A stretch of DNA of 64,000 bases from positions 1 to 64,000 of the forward strand of contig CABIZB010000002.1 in NCBI GenBank assembly GCA_902363145.1, in the 5' to 3' direction. The stretch is from Oscillospiraceae bacterium (GTDB lineage: Bacteria > Bacillota > Clostridia > Oscillospirales > Ruminococcaceae). Numbering within the stretch: position 1 is the first letter of the stretch; each line of letters starts with the position of its first letter. The translations under genes were made by a program, and so were the position numbers. Of this stretch, positions 42,295 through 50,033 are shown in pieces. A model generated the notes under the pieces. The model was not told the origin of the DNA and made no database searches. It was given only the letters and a program-made list of their open reading frames with translations.

Positions 42295-42699
42295 CTATAA
42301 AAGCGAATCAAGGCTGCCAAGAAGCCCGCTGTCCTTCAACGCATTTGCTGCGGAGTAGAGCTTCAGCATCCTGACCGCCTTATCCACCCTCTCCTGTTTG
42401 TCCCCGCTCAGATGAGGACGCAGCGCCATAAGCAGCGCCCTGTTTTTATCCTCACCGTTCATCGCCGCCAGCACCTTGCTTACAGCTGTGAGCATATTGG
42501 GGTCAAACTGCCCGCCCATCAATCCCGCAAGGCTCCCGAAATCAAAGCCGCCTTGGCTGCTCTGACCGTTCTGACCGCTCTCCCCGCTTTTGCCGTCGGA
42601 GGGCATTTCCGATTTGAGCATATCCGCCAGCTCTTTTATCTGCTGCATACTTTCGGGGTCACTTAGCAGCGAACCCAGCATATCGTTCATATCCTCCAT
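42295..42699 (-). CDS. Unknown small protein
   Basis: 134 residues, soluble. It opens MEDMNDMLGSLLSDPESMQQIKELADML, continues with a Gly/Ser/Gln linker, and ends with a helical part (AVSKVLAAMNGEDKNRALLMALRPHL). GGAGG stands eight bases before ATG 42699, while an in-frame GTG at 42708 abuts it. It is the middle gene of the trio; the helical repeats resemble those of the first gene. Confidence 0.72.
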   Translation of the reverse strand: MEDMNDMLGSLLSDPESMQQIKELADMLKSEMPSDGKSGESGQNGQSSQGGFDFGSLAGLMGGQFDPNMLTAVSKVLAAMNGEDKNRALLMALRPHLSGDKQERVDKAVRMLKLYSAANALKDSGLLGSLDSLL

Positions 42700-42734
42700 C
42701 GGCTTCACCTCCAGTGCGGCTATGTAATCACATA

Positions 42735-43013
42735 TTATCTGCGGCCGTTGTTATTCTGTCCGCCCTGACCGCCCGTCAGCTTCTGATAAAGTGCCTGCGC
42801 CTGCGGTGCGCTCATAAGCTTTTCAAGCATCTGGGGATTTGAAAGCACAGCGTTGAATTTCTGGGCTTCATCGGGCTTCATGTTTTTGATGGCACTGTCG
42901 AATTTGCCCTGCATAAGCTCACGCTTCAGCCTTTCGGGAGGCATATTCAGCTTTGAGCCTACGGTTTTGAGGAGCCTGTCGAGGTTTTCGGGATTTGTGC
43001 TGCGAATGTCCAT
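42735..43013 (-). CDS. Unknown small protein
   Basis: 92 residues, with MDIRSTNPENLDRLLKTVGSKLNMPPERL at the start and a Gly/Asn-rich tail. The helices around AIKNMKPDEAQKFNAVLSNPQMLEKLMSAPQA recall the neighbouring gene, suggesting an old duplication or a complex. AAGGCGG precedes ATG 43013. It is the first gene of the trio. Confidence 0.72.
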   Translation of the reverse strand: MDIRSTNPENLDRLLKTVGSKLNMPPERLKRELMQGKFDSAIKNMKPDEAQKFNAVLSNPQMLEKLMSAPQAQALYQKLTGGQGGQNNNGRR

Positions 43014-43173
43014 ATAGCTACCGCCTTTCAAAATAAGTCCGTCAGCGTGGTTATAATTACAATGACGAAAAGACTTTATTTCTTTACATATTTATGTTAT
43101 AATGTATTTAATTAGACTACCGAGTGAGCTTACTGTCGGTGCCACTATCATATTATGCACAAGGAGGAATTCT

Positions 43174-43656
43174 GTGAGAATAATTGCAATGTCCGACTCC
43201 CACGGCAACGCATATGCACTGAAAAAGATATTTGAACGCACCAAGGATACAGGCGATATTTTCGTTCATCTGGGCGACGGTCAGCGTGAGCTTGACCTTA
43301 TGCGTGCCGAATACCCCTCTCTTGAGATACACCACGTTGCGGGCAACTGCGACTACGGCTCCGTATCGCCTAATTTTGAGGTGATACCCTGCGGAGATAC
43401 AAAAATTCTCATTACCCACGGTCATATCTACGGCATAAACTACGGCAGAGAGACTCTCCGCTGCACCGCACAGAATTTCGGCTGCAAGGTAGCCCTTTTC
43501 GGTCACACACACTGCCGATACGAGGGCTATGAGGACGGCGTTTATCTTATGAACCCCGGCAGCTGCTCATGCCCCAGGGATTTCAACAAGCCCTCCTACG
43601 GCTTTGTGGATATAACCCCAAACGGTATAATCACAAATATCGTGGATCTGGACTGA
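43174..43656 (+). CDS. YfcE-type metallophosphoesterase
   Basis: 160 residues, calcineurin-like fold of the MJ0936/YfcE group. Motifs: MSDSHGN, FVHLGDGQREL, VAGNCD, THGHIYG and LFGHTHC, together forming the two-metal site. Members hydrolyse phosphodiesters; the natural substrate is unknown. The start is GTG 43174, behind AAGGAGG; an upstream frame to 43102 is too far from it. A second member of the same family lies at 53759-54307. Confidence 0.88.
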   Translation: MRIIAMSDSHGNAYALKKIFERTKDTGDIFVHLGDGQRELDLMRAEYPSLEIHHVAGNCDYGSVSPNFEVIPCGDTKILITHGHIYGINYGRETLRCTAQNFGCKVALFGHTHCRYEGYEDGVYLMNPGSCSCPRDFNKPSYGFVDITPNGIITNIVDLD

Positions 43657-43686
43657 TAACAAATAATACGAAAGGATCATTATATT

Positions 43687-44163
43687 ATGGAACTTAACGG
43701 ATTGAGCGAAAGAGCAAGAAAGCTTATAGAATCATGCGGCTACGGCAAGCCACACTTTATGTCCGAGGACGATGTTGCCGAGCGTCAGGCATTTTTTGAG
43801 GAGGAGGGCTACACCGTTTCCGATGAGGCAAAGGAAATAATCGACAACTTTTATATGCTCTCCATCGGAAAGCACGGTACATTCAAGGACGGCACCTTTG
43901 TTATCACCGAAAACGATGATATCGAAAACAAACTGGTGGTGTATCCCGAAAATATCTATGATGCTGCTCACCTGTTCAAGCAGCTTTCCGACGCAGTGGG
44001 CGACTACATTATCCCTCTGGGACTTATCAACAACGACTTTATCGCTATCGGAAGCAGCGGTAAAATATATATCATCGGCGATGACGTTTATGTTGGCGGA
44101 AATTCATGGGTAGAGTTTCTCAATAATTTTGCGGATAATTTTTCATCATTAAAAAAGGATTAA
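43687..44163 (+). CDS. SUKH-3 domain protein, orphan immunity-like
   Basis: 158 residues. The layout is that of SUKH-3: AFFEEEGYTVSDEAKEIIDNF near residue 38, then PENIYDAAHLFKQLSDAVGDYIIPLG and NDFIAIGSSGKIYIIGDDVYVGGNSWVEFLNNF. SUKH proteins usually neutralise a toxin delivered by polymorphic toxin systems. No toxin or secretion gene is near, so this would be an orphan that protects against toxins of other strains, or has another job. GAAAGGA precedes ATG 43687. Confidence 0.68.
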   Translation: MELNGLSERARKLIESCGYGKPHFMSEDDVAERQAFFEEEGYTVSDEAKEIIDNFYMLSIGKHGTFKDGTFVITENDDIENKLVVYPENIYDAAHLFKQLSDAVGDYIIPLGLINNDFIAIGSSGKIYIIGDDVYVGGNSWVEFLNNFADNFSSLKKD

Positions 44164-44178
44164 ATGTCGAAATTGGGC

Positions 44179-44207
44179 TTGAAAAAAATATACGGATATG
44201 ATATAAT
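44179..44207 (+). promoter_or_regulatory. Promoter of the 44.3-kb gene
   Basis: TTGAAA (44179-44184), 17 bases, TATAAT (44202-44207). Confidence 0.8.
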
Positions 44208-44261
44208 TATATAAATTTGATGATAAATCCAACGCTAATGAAACGAGGCTGATAATCCAAT

Positions 44262-45533
44262 ATGGCTGAACTTGTATATAACGAACAGGGCAGACTGCTT
44301 TTTACCGAGGAAATGAGAAAGGAATATACTATCCTTATCCCCAATATGCTCCCTATCCATTTCCGTCTTCTGGAAAGAATTTTCAATAACCACGGATATA
44401 GAATGAAGCTTCTTACCTCCACAGGAAGAAAGATCGTGGACGAGGGACTGAGATATGTACATAACGATACCTGCTACCCTGCACTGCTCACTATAGGTCA
44501 GTTCATTGATGCGCTCAAATCGGGCGAGTACGATGTAAACAAGACTGCTCTTATGATGGTCCAGTCAGGCGGCGGCTGCCGTGCCTCCAACTATATCCAC
44601 CTTATCAGAAAGGCTCTGAAAAAGTGCGGTATGGAGCAGGTGCCCGTTATCTCCCTTAACCTGGCAAGCCTTGAAAAGAACCCCGGCTTCCACCTTACCC
44701 CCGCTCTTCTGGCGGAGCTTATCACCGCAGTCTGCTATGCCGACCTGCTGATGCTCCTTGCCAATCAGGTGCGCCCCTACGAAAATAACAAGGGCGATAC
44801 CGACAAGCTCATCGATGTCTGGACAGACAAGCTCACCGAGCTGAATTTCAGCTACACCGCTTTCGATAAAACAGCCGTTCAGATAGTAAAGGAGTTCTCC
44901 GAAGTGCCATTCACTCCCGACCCCGACAAGATTAAGGTAGGCGTTGTGGGAGAGATTTACATCAAGTACTCCCCTCTCGGCAACAATGACCTCCACAAGT
45001 TCCTTGAGTCCGAGGGCTGCGAGGTATATTGCCCCGGTCTTATCGACTTCCTTATCTTCATGGGCGACCATCACGTTGTTGAGACCGAGCTTTACCACGT
45101 AAAGTACAAGAAGTACATTGCGTCCAAGGCTGTAAAGGGCTTCTTCAAGATGATGCAGAACAAGATAATCAAGGCTGTAGGCCCCTCAAGATTTTTCGGC
45201 CCCACTCCCTTTGAGGAAGCTAAAAAGGACGTTGAGCCTTTCATCTCCCCCGCAAACAAGATGGGCGAGGGCTGGCTCCTTACCGCCGAGATGATAGACA
45301 TGATAAACATGGGAATAAACAACATCGTCTGTGCCCAGCCTTTCGGCTGCCTTCCAAACCACATCATAGGCAAGGGCATGATAAGAAAGCTGAGAGAGAC
45401 TTATCCCCAGTCCAATATCGTTCCCATTGACTATGACCCGGGCGCTACACGAGTAAATCAGGAAAACCGCATCAAGCTCATGCTTTCCACCGCAAGACAG
45501 CAGATGAACGAGAAAAAAGCGGCAGATCAGTAA
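44262..45533 (+). CDS. 2-hydroxyacyl-CoA dehydratase activase-related protein
   Basis: 423 residues related to the C-terminal (DUF2229/dehydratase D-like) part of the very large activase fusion proteins of Clostridia. It has VHNDTCYPALLTIGQF, MVQSGGGCRASNYIHLIRKAL and CAQPFGCLPNHIIGKGMIRKL with cysteines fit for an iron-sulfur cluster. Elsewhere this part is fused to a BadF/HgdC-type ATPase; here it stands alone and no ATPase domain is next to it in the window. The real reaction of this branch is unknown. Confidence 0.75.
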   Translation: MAELVYNEQGRLLFTEEMRKEYTILIPNMLPIHFRLLERIFNNHGYRMKLLTSTGRKIVDEGLRYVHNDTCYPALLTIGQFIDALKSGEYDVNKTALMMVQSGGGCRASNYIHLIRKALKKCGMEQVPVISLNLASLEKNPGFHLTPALLAELITAVCYADLLMLLANQVRPYENNKGDTDKLIDVWTDKLTELNFSYTAFDKTAVQIVKEFSEVPFTPDPDKIKVGVVGEIYIKYSPLGNNDLHKFLESEGCEVYCPGLIDFLIFMGDHHVVETELYHVKYKKYIASKAVKGFFKMMQNKIIKAVGPSRFFGPTPFEEAKKDVEPFISPANKMGEGWLLTAEMIDMINMGINNIVCAQPFGCLPNHIIGKGMIRKLRETYPQSNIVPIDYDPGATRVNQENRIKLMLSTARQQMNEKKAADQ

Positions 45534-45537
45534 ACAT

Positions 45538-45578
45538 AAAAAGTCACCCGAAAATAATATTTCAGGGTGACTTTTTTT
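45538..45578 (+). terminator. Terminator of the dehydratase-related gene
   Basis: AAAAAGTCACCC and GGGTGACTTTTTTT form the stem and T tail. Confidence 0.85.
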
Positions 45579-45597
45579 GAAGCAGCATTTATAACAC

Positions 45598-45635
45598 AAA
45601 GCCCTGTTCCGACTAACCTGCGGAACAGGGCTTTT
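45598..45635 (-). terminator. Terminator of the Fez-like operon
   Basis: AAAGCCCTGTTCCG pairs perfectly with CGGAACAGGGCTTT around nine bases, directly after the ATPase stop codon. The minus-strand tail is TTTGTGTT. Confidence 0.75.
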
Positions 45636-45638
45636 CAT

Positions 45639-47744
45639 TTAATGAAGCTTATTTTTCTCTTTGTCCTTATCCATAAGAGGAGTCATGCTCTTTGCGCATA
45701 TCATCATTGTTGACGCATTATGCAGCAGTGCTGAGGTCGAGGGCGAAAGCACGCCCAGCAGTCCCAGTACCAGCAGGCTCGAATTGAATGTAAGAATAAA
45801 GCGGTAATTCTTGTTGATGCGCTCCATAAGCAGCTCGCTGAGCTTTCTCAGGCGGACAAGTTCTGTAAGGTCGGCGCCTCTGAGAGTGATATCCGCAGTT
45901 TCCTTTGCGATATCCGAAGCGTCGCTCATGGCTGCGGATACGTTTGCTGCCGCAAGCGCGGGAGCATCGTTTATGCCGTCGCCTACCATGATAACACGTC
46001 TGCCCTGAGCCTTCAGCTCTTCTATCATACCGTGCTTCTGTTCGGGGAGAACCTGAGCATGAACTTCGGTGATGCCAAGCTTTGCGGCGATTATCTCCGC
46101 TGCCTTTACGCTGTCGCCTGTGAGCATAACGATATTTTCGATGCCCTCACGCTTGAGCATTTCAACAGCCTTTGCCGCCTCTGCTCTGGGGGGATCGCTT
46201 ATGCACAGAGCGCCTGCCAGGCTGTCGCCCACCGCAAGATATACCACGGAGCAGGCTCCCGACTTTTCGTCGATCTCGTTCTGCTGAGCTTCGGTAATGA
46301 ATATGCCCTCGTCCTCGGCAACAAAATGATGGCTGCCGATGATAGCCTTTTTGCCGTGGAGAGTGGTAGAGATACCGTGAGCCACTATGTAGTTCACCTC
46401 TGCGTGCTCCTCAGCATGGTCAAGTCCCCTGTCTGCGGCACCCTTGACGATAGCCCTTGCAACGCTGTGGGGGAAGTGCTCCTCCAGGCAGGCTGCTATT
46501 TTAAGCGCCTCGTCCTCGGTATATCCGCCGAAAGGAATGACTGTTTCAAGCACAGGCTCAGCATTGGTGAGCGTTCCTGTTTTATCGAACACAACGGTGT
46601 CCGCATTTGCAAACTCTTCAAGATACTTTCCGCCCTTGACGGTGATGTTCATATCCGCAGCTTCCTTGATAGCGGAAATTACGGAAATGGGCATAGAAAG
46701 CTTTATGGCGCAGGAATAATCCACCATCAGCAGGGAAACTGCCTTGGTGATATTTCCCGTAAGCAGCAGAGTAAGACCAAATCCCAGGAAGCTGAAAGGA
46801 ACGATGCTGTCCGCCAGTGTTTCCGCACGGCTCTGAACGCCTGCTTTCAGGTTCTCGGAGTTGTCGATAAGCTCGATTATCTTGCTTATCTTTGTATCGG
46901 AGGAAAGGCTGCGGACTGTTATCGCCACAGTACCCTCTTCCACAACGGTTCCCGCAAACACGCTGCTTCCTGCCGACTTCATTACAGCCAGAGGCTCGCC
47001 TGTCATGGAGGACTCGTTTATGTAAGCCTCGCCCTCGCATATCTCGCCGTCCACGGGGATAACGCTGCCTGTGCGCACTCTTATCCTGTCGCCTGCGTGA
47101 AGCTCGGACATGGGGATAAGCACATCGGACTCTTCCGTTACCAGCCATACCTTGTCTGCCTTTACAGCAAGACTGTCCGCAAGAACAGCCCTTGTGCGTG
47201 CCCTTGTGTAGTCCTCCAGAAGAGCGGATACGGACAGCAGGAACATTACGCTGCCTGCGGTCTTGTAGTTTTTCCGGCTGAGGCAGGCTGTGATGGAAGC
47301 TCCGTCAAGCACGTCAACGGTAAGCTTGCCCTCGCCCAGTGTGCAAAGGCCTTTCCAGATGTATTTCAGTCCCTTTATTATCGTAAGCGCATTGCTTACA
47401 GGCATAGGGAGAAATGCCGTGAAAAGTATCCTCTTTGCCACCAGCTTACCAAGCTCACTGCCGAAGCTGCGGTCTATCTCCGCAATGCCGAACTCGGGGT
47501 CGGTATCATTGGGAACGAGCTTTCTTGGGTCAAGAGCCGATACAGCCTTTATGACCTTGTCACGGCAGCCCTTTTTGTAGCATACAAGTATGCCGCCGTT
47601 CCCGCTCCTTACCTGTACCGATGAAACGAAGTCCTCGGCGGTAAGGGTCTTGTAAACGCTGCACTCAAGCTCCTTTTCAAATGCGTATCCGCCGCAGCGG
47701 AAACGTATCCTGCCCGGAGTATCGTAAACTATACGAAATTTCAT
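45639..47744 (-). CDS. fezB: P1B-type ATPase, FezB-like
   Basis: 701 residues. The core P-type motifs are complete: SSMTGEP, DKTGT (about residue 385), MLTGDS and [14 protein letters not shown]. The metal site in the sixth helix reads DYSCAIKLSMP (about residue 343), in place of CPC or SPC. The N-terminus is unusual, with TPGRIRFR at residues 9-16 instead of a CxxC metal domain. This fits the P1B-6 class, which includes FezB of ferrosomes, the iron-storage vesicles known in Clostridioides difficile and others. It is cotranscribed with a DtxR-type regulator and small membrane protein. Its start overlaps the stop of the latter (TAATG). Confidence 0.75.
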   Translation of the reverse strand: MKFRIVYDTPGRIRFRCGGYAFEKELECSVYKTLTAEDFVSSVQVRSGNGGILVCYKKGCRDKVIKAVSALDPRKLVPNDTDPEFGIAEIDRSFGSELGKLVAKRILFTAFLPMPVSNALTIIKGLKYIWKGLCTLGEGKLTVDVLDGASITACLSRKNYKTAGSVMFLLSVSALLEDYTRARTRAVLADSLAVKADKVWLVTEESDVLIPMSELHAGDRIRVRTGSVIPVDGEICEGEAYINESSMTGEPLAVMKSAGSSVFAGTVVEEGTVAITVRSLSSDTKISKIIELIDNSENLKAGVQSRAETLADSIVPFSFLGFGLTLLLTGNITKAVSLLMVDYSCAIKLSMPISVISAIKEAADMNITVKGGKYLEEFANADTVVFDKTGTLTNAEPVLETVIPFGGYTEDEALKIAACLEEHFPHSVARAIVKGAADRGLDHAEEHAEVNYIVAHGISTTLHGKKAIIGSHHFVAEDEGIFITEAQQNEIDEKSGACSVVYLAVGDSLAGALCISDPPRAEAAKAVEMLKREGIENIVMLTGDSVKAAEIIAAKLGITEVHAQVLPEQKHGMIEELKAQGRRVIMVGDGINDAPALAAANVSAAMSDASDIAKETADITLRGADLTELVRLRKLSELLMERINKNYRFILTFNSSLLVLGLLGVLSPSTSALLHNASTMMICAKSMTPLMDKDKEKNKLH

Positions 47745-48004
47745 TAGTCGGTCACTTCGTCCTCGTCATCGTCAGCTTCCTTAACGCCTGCCTCTACCTG
47801 TGCATCGTAGCAGAGGTCAGCTGCATCGTCCTTCATGTTCTGGAAGGCTTCCTTAGCGTCGTGAGTGAACTTCATACCCTTTGCAAGACCTGTAACAGCA
47901 AGCTCTCTGGTCTTCTTTGCGGTAAGTATCTTCTTACCTACGATAACTGCTGCGGCGCCGCCTATTGCGCACCAAACCTTCTGATTTTTAAAGCATTTCC
48001 ACAT
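47744..48004 (-). CDS. fezA: Small membrane protein, FezA-like (DUF6110)
   Basis: 86 residues. One hydrophobic segment with small residues (VWCAIGGAAAVIVGKKIL, about 11-28) is followed by an amphipathic charged helix and a very acidic tail (ADDDEDEVTD). I recall the family as DUF6110. In C. difficile the ferrosome locus fezXAB encodes a regulator, a small membrane protein (FezA) and the ATPase (FezB); the order here is the same. FezA-type proteins are thought to help form or shape the membrane vesicle. GGAG precedes ATG 48004. A DtxR-type operator lies 98 bases upstream. Confidence 0.65.
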   Translation of the reverse strand: MWKCFKNQKVWCAIGGAAAVIVGKKILTAKKTRELAVTGLAKGMKFTHDAKEAFQNMKDDAADLCYDAQVEAGVKEADDDEDEVTD

Positions 48005-48101
48005 AATTCATGCTCTCCTTTACTTAAATTTATGGGGATATCCCCCTTTATATAATCGCCTGCAAATGCAGGACGGTCATATCATTGGTTTTTATATTTC
48101 A

Positions 48102-48117
48102 ATTAGCCTGAGCTAAC
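48102..48117. promoter_or_regulatory. DtxR-type operator before fezA
   Basis: On the minus strand, GTTAG, CTCAGG, CTAAT: nine of ten palindrome positions match the feo operators, with the same six-base spacer. It lies in the 136-base gap between regulator and fezA. Confidence 0.62.
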
Positions 48118-48140
48118 CAAAAACTTGCTTTTTAAGCGTT

Positions 48141-48509
48141 TTACTTATTAAGAATGTAGTCAGCCAGGCGCTCGGCAGTCTCTTCCGAAACGTGAGAAAC
48201 GATAGCCACCGCATCAGCATCTGCCTGCTCCTCAGTAAGGTCAAGATTCTTGCTGAGAAAATCACGGATAATAAGGCACTTGGTAAAAAGTGAGTTTGCT
48301 TCTTTCACGCCGATGTCTGTAAGGGCTATCTGACCGTAATGCTCCTTGTCGATATATCCGCTGTCGCATAGCTTCTGGGTCATGGAAACGGTGCTTGCCT
48401 TGCTGACACCTACGATCTTTGCGACCTCCGCAGAACGAACATCCTTGCCGTTCTGACCCAGCTTATATATTGCGAAAAGATACTTTTTCTGGGAATATGT
48501 AAGCATTTT
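48141..48509 (-). CDS. fezX: DtxR-family metal-dependent repressor, FezX-like
   Basis: 122 residues. A winged helix-turn-helix (TYSQKKYLFAIYKL, VRSAEVAKIVGVSKASTVSMTQKL) is followed by a short dimerisation region (FLSKNLDLTEEQADADAV and ISHVSEETAERLADYI) with Glu, His and Cys residues positioned as in MntR/DtxR metal sites. No SH3 domain is present. It should repress when loaded with iron or manganese. ATG 48509 lies nine bases after AAAGGA; ATG 48515 is too near. Three copies of its probable operator surround it and two precede feoA, so it likely controls both iron uptake and storage. Confidence 0.82.
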   Translation of the reverse strand, partial: KMLTYSQKKYLFAIYKLGQNGKDVRSAEVAKIVGVSKASTVSMTQKLCDSGYIDKEHYGQIALTDIGVKEANSLFTKCLIIRDFLSKNLDLTEEQADADAVAIVSHVSEETAERLADYILNK

Positions 48510-48550
48510 CATCTTTCCTTTCGGTAATTGGAAAAGTTCTGAAAGCAATC

Positions 48551-48578
48551 CATAAAGTTATATATGGCTAACTTTATG
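48551..48578. promoter_or_regulatory. DtxR-type operator near the fezX start
   Basis: Ten-base perfect inverted arms CATAAAGTTA and TAACTTTATG. On the minus strand the core reads GTTAG, CCATAT, ATAAC with the six-base spacer. It lies 42 bases before the fezX start codon and suggests autoregulation. Confidence 0.75.
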
Positions 48579-48647
48579 ATATTTTTTACAGGCATGGTCT
48601 GCCTCTCGGATAACTTTCAAGCATTGCCCTTCAAAGTCTTTAAAATT

Positions 48648-48663
48648 GTTAGCATACCTTAAC
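48648..48663. promoter_or_regulatory. DtxR-type operator at the fezX promoter
   Basis: On the minus strand, GTTAA, GGTATG, CTAAC. It begins ten bases downstream of the -10 box, covering the start point, as operator 1 does at feoA. Confidence 0.7.
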
Positions 48664-48672
48664 CTTAACTTT

Positions 48673-48701
48673 ATTTTACAACCTATTATTTCAAATGTCA
48701 A
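48673..48701 (-). promoter_or_regulatory. Promoter of the fez-like operon
   Basis: On the minus strand, TTGACA (48696-48701), 17 bases, TAAAAT (48673-48678). Confidence 0.8.
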
Positions 48702-48904
48702 GAGCGCAGCGCAGGATATTGCACATAATGGCGAATTTTGTAGATTTTACACATTCCGAATATATTTCACGCAAAAATAATATCAGCTTTGCACAATATC
48801 ACAAATGTTACAATTAAATTAAAAATCTCGAAAAGCCCTTTACTTTTATATTTTAGAGTGCTAAAATAAGAGTATATATAGAATTTGAAAGGACGGTTCA
48901 AAAC

Positions 48905-49249
48905 ATGGACGAAAACAGAGCAGATGAAAAAAGCCTGGACTATCTTTATGAGGCTCTTCTTTGCCTTAAAACAAAGGAAGAATGTGCAGCGTTCCTTGAT
49001 GACCTCTGCACTTCTCTGGAGCTGAAGGCTCTTTCTCAGCGTATGATGGTCGCCAAGATGCTTTCCGAAAAGAAGATATACAACAATATCGTTGCAAGCA
49101 CAGGCGCCAGCACCGCAACTATCAGCCGTGTGAACAGGACTCTTAACAGCAAATACAGCGGAGCAGGCTACAGAATAGTATTCGACCGCCTTGGCTCAGG
49201 CAGCGTTACCGAAGTCAACACAGGCGCTGAAAACGGAAAGGCTGACTGA
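48905..49249 (+). CDS. yerC: TrpR-related protein YerC/YecD
   Basis: 114 residues. The TrpR-like fold is clear: LYEALLCLKTKEECAAFLDDLCT, then LSQRMMVAKMLSEKKIYNNIVASTGASTATISRVNRTL with the helix-turn-helix. It is a predicted DNA-binding regulator of Firmicutes with unknown targets. GAAAGGA precedes ATG 48905. It is followed after two bases by a methyltransferase gene, so they share a transcript. Confidence 0.9.
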   Translation: MDENRADEKSLDYLYEALLCLKTKEECAAFLDDLCTSLELKALSQRMMVAKMLSEKKIYNNIVASTGASTATISRVNRTLNSKYSGAGYRIVFDRLGSGSVTEVNTGAENGKAD

Positions 49250-49251
49250 TC

Positions 49252-50007
49252 GTGAGCGGATACGGTCCATTTTCATACTTTTACGACAGGCTCACGCTCA
49301 ACATCTCCTACAAAGGCAGAGCCGAATACTTTGACAGGCTCATAAAGCTCCACGGCGGCAGAAAGAACCTGCTTCTTGACCTTGCCTGCGGCACAGGCAG
49401 CCTGTCCGAAGAATTTGCAAAAATGGGCTACGATGTCATTGCCACCGACATCTCACAGGAAATGCTCAACTGCGCTCTGGACAAGAAGTTTGAAAGCGGT
49501 CTGCCAATTCAGTATCTTTGTCAGGATATGACCGAGCTCGATATGTTCGGCACAATAGATGTAACGATCTGTGCGCTGGACAGCCTTAATCATCTTTCTT
49601 CAAAGGAAGATATGCAAAAGGCGATAAATAAGGTCTCGCTTTTCTGCGAACCGGGCGGACTGTTCATATTTGACGTGAACACCCCTTACAAGCACAAAAA
49701 TATCCTTGCGGAAAACACCTATGTGTATGACCTTGACGATGTTTACTGCGTATGGCAGAATTCATTTGCAGGCACTCCCGACAGCCGTGTGAACATCACT
49801 CTTGACATTTTCGAGCGTGATGATGACGGCAGATTTACAAGATACGGCGAGGAATTTTCCGAAATAGCTTTTGAAAAAAGCGTTATGGAAGAAATGATAA
49901 AAGCCTCAGGAATGACAGTGGAAGCGGTCTATGACTATGACACCCTTGACCCCGCCCGCACAGACAGCGAAAAGCTGGTATTCGTTGCAAAGAAACCTCT
50001 GGTTTAA
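49252..50007 (+). CDS. SAM-dependent methyltransferase
   Basis: 251 residues, class I methyltransferase. Motif I is LLDLACGTGSLSEEFAKMG (about residue 41), followed by VIATDISQEML and the FDVNTPYKHKN region. The YDRLTLNISYKGRAEYFDRL opening is typical of a Firmicute subfamily of unknown substrate. The start is GTG 49252, ten bases after GGAAAGG at the end of yerC. Confidence 0.85.
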   Translation: MSGYGPFSYFYDRLTLNISYKGRAEYFDRLIKLHGGRKNLLLDLACGTGSLSEEFAKMGYDVIATDISQEMLNCALDKKFESGLPIQYLCQDMTELDMFGTIDVTICALDSLNHLSSKEDMQKAINKVSLFCEPGGLFIFDVNTPYKHKNILAENTYVYDLDDVYCVWQNSFAGTPDSRVNITLDIFERDDDGRFTRYGEEFSEIAFEKSVMEEMIKASGMTVEAVYDYDTLDPARTDSEKLVFVAKKPLV

Positions 50008-50033
50008 TATATAATAGTATTTGGAGAAATCAT

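Noticed and set aside
46032-47624. 530-codon plus-strand ORF opposite the FezB-like ATPase
   Set aside because: An antisense shadow: the ATPase motifs lie on the minus strand, and this frame shows no family pattern.
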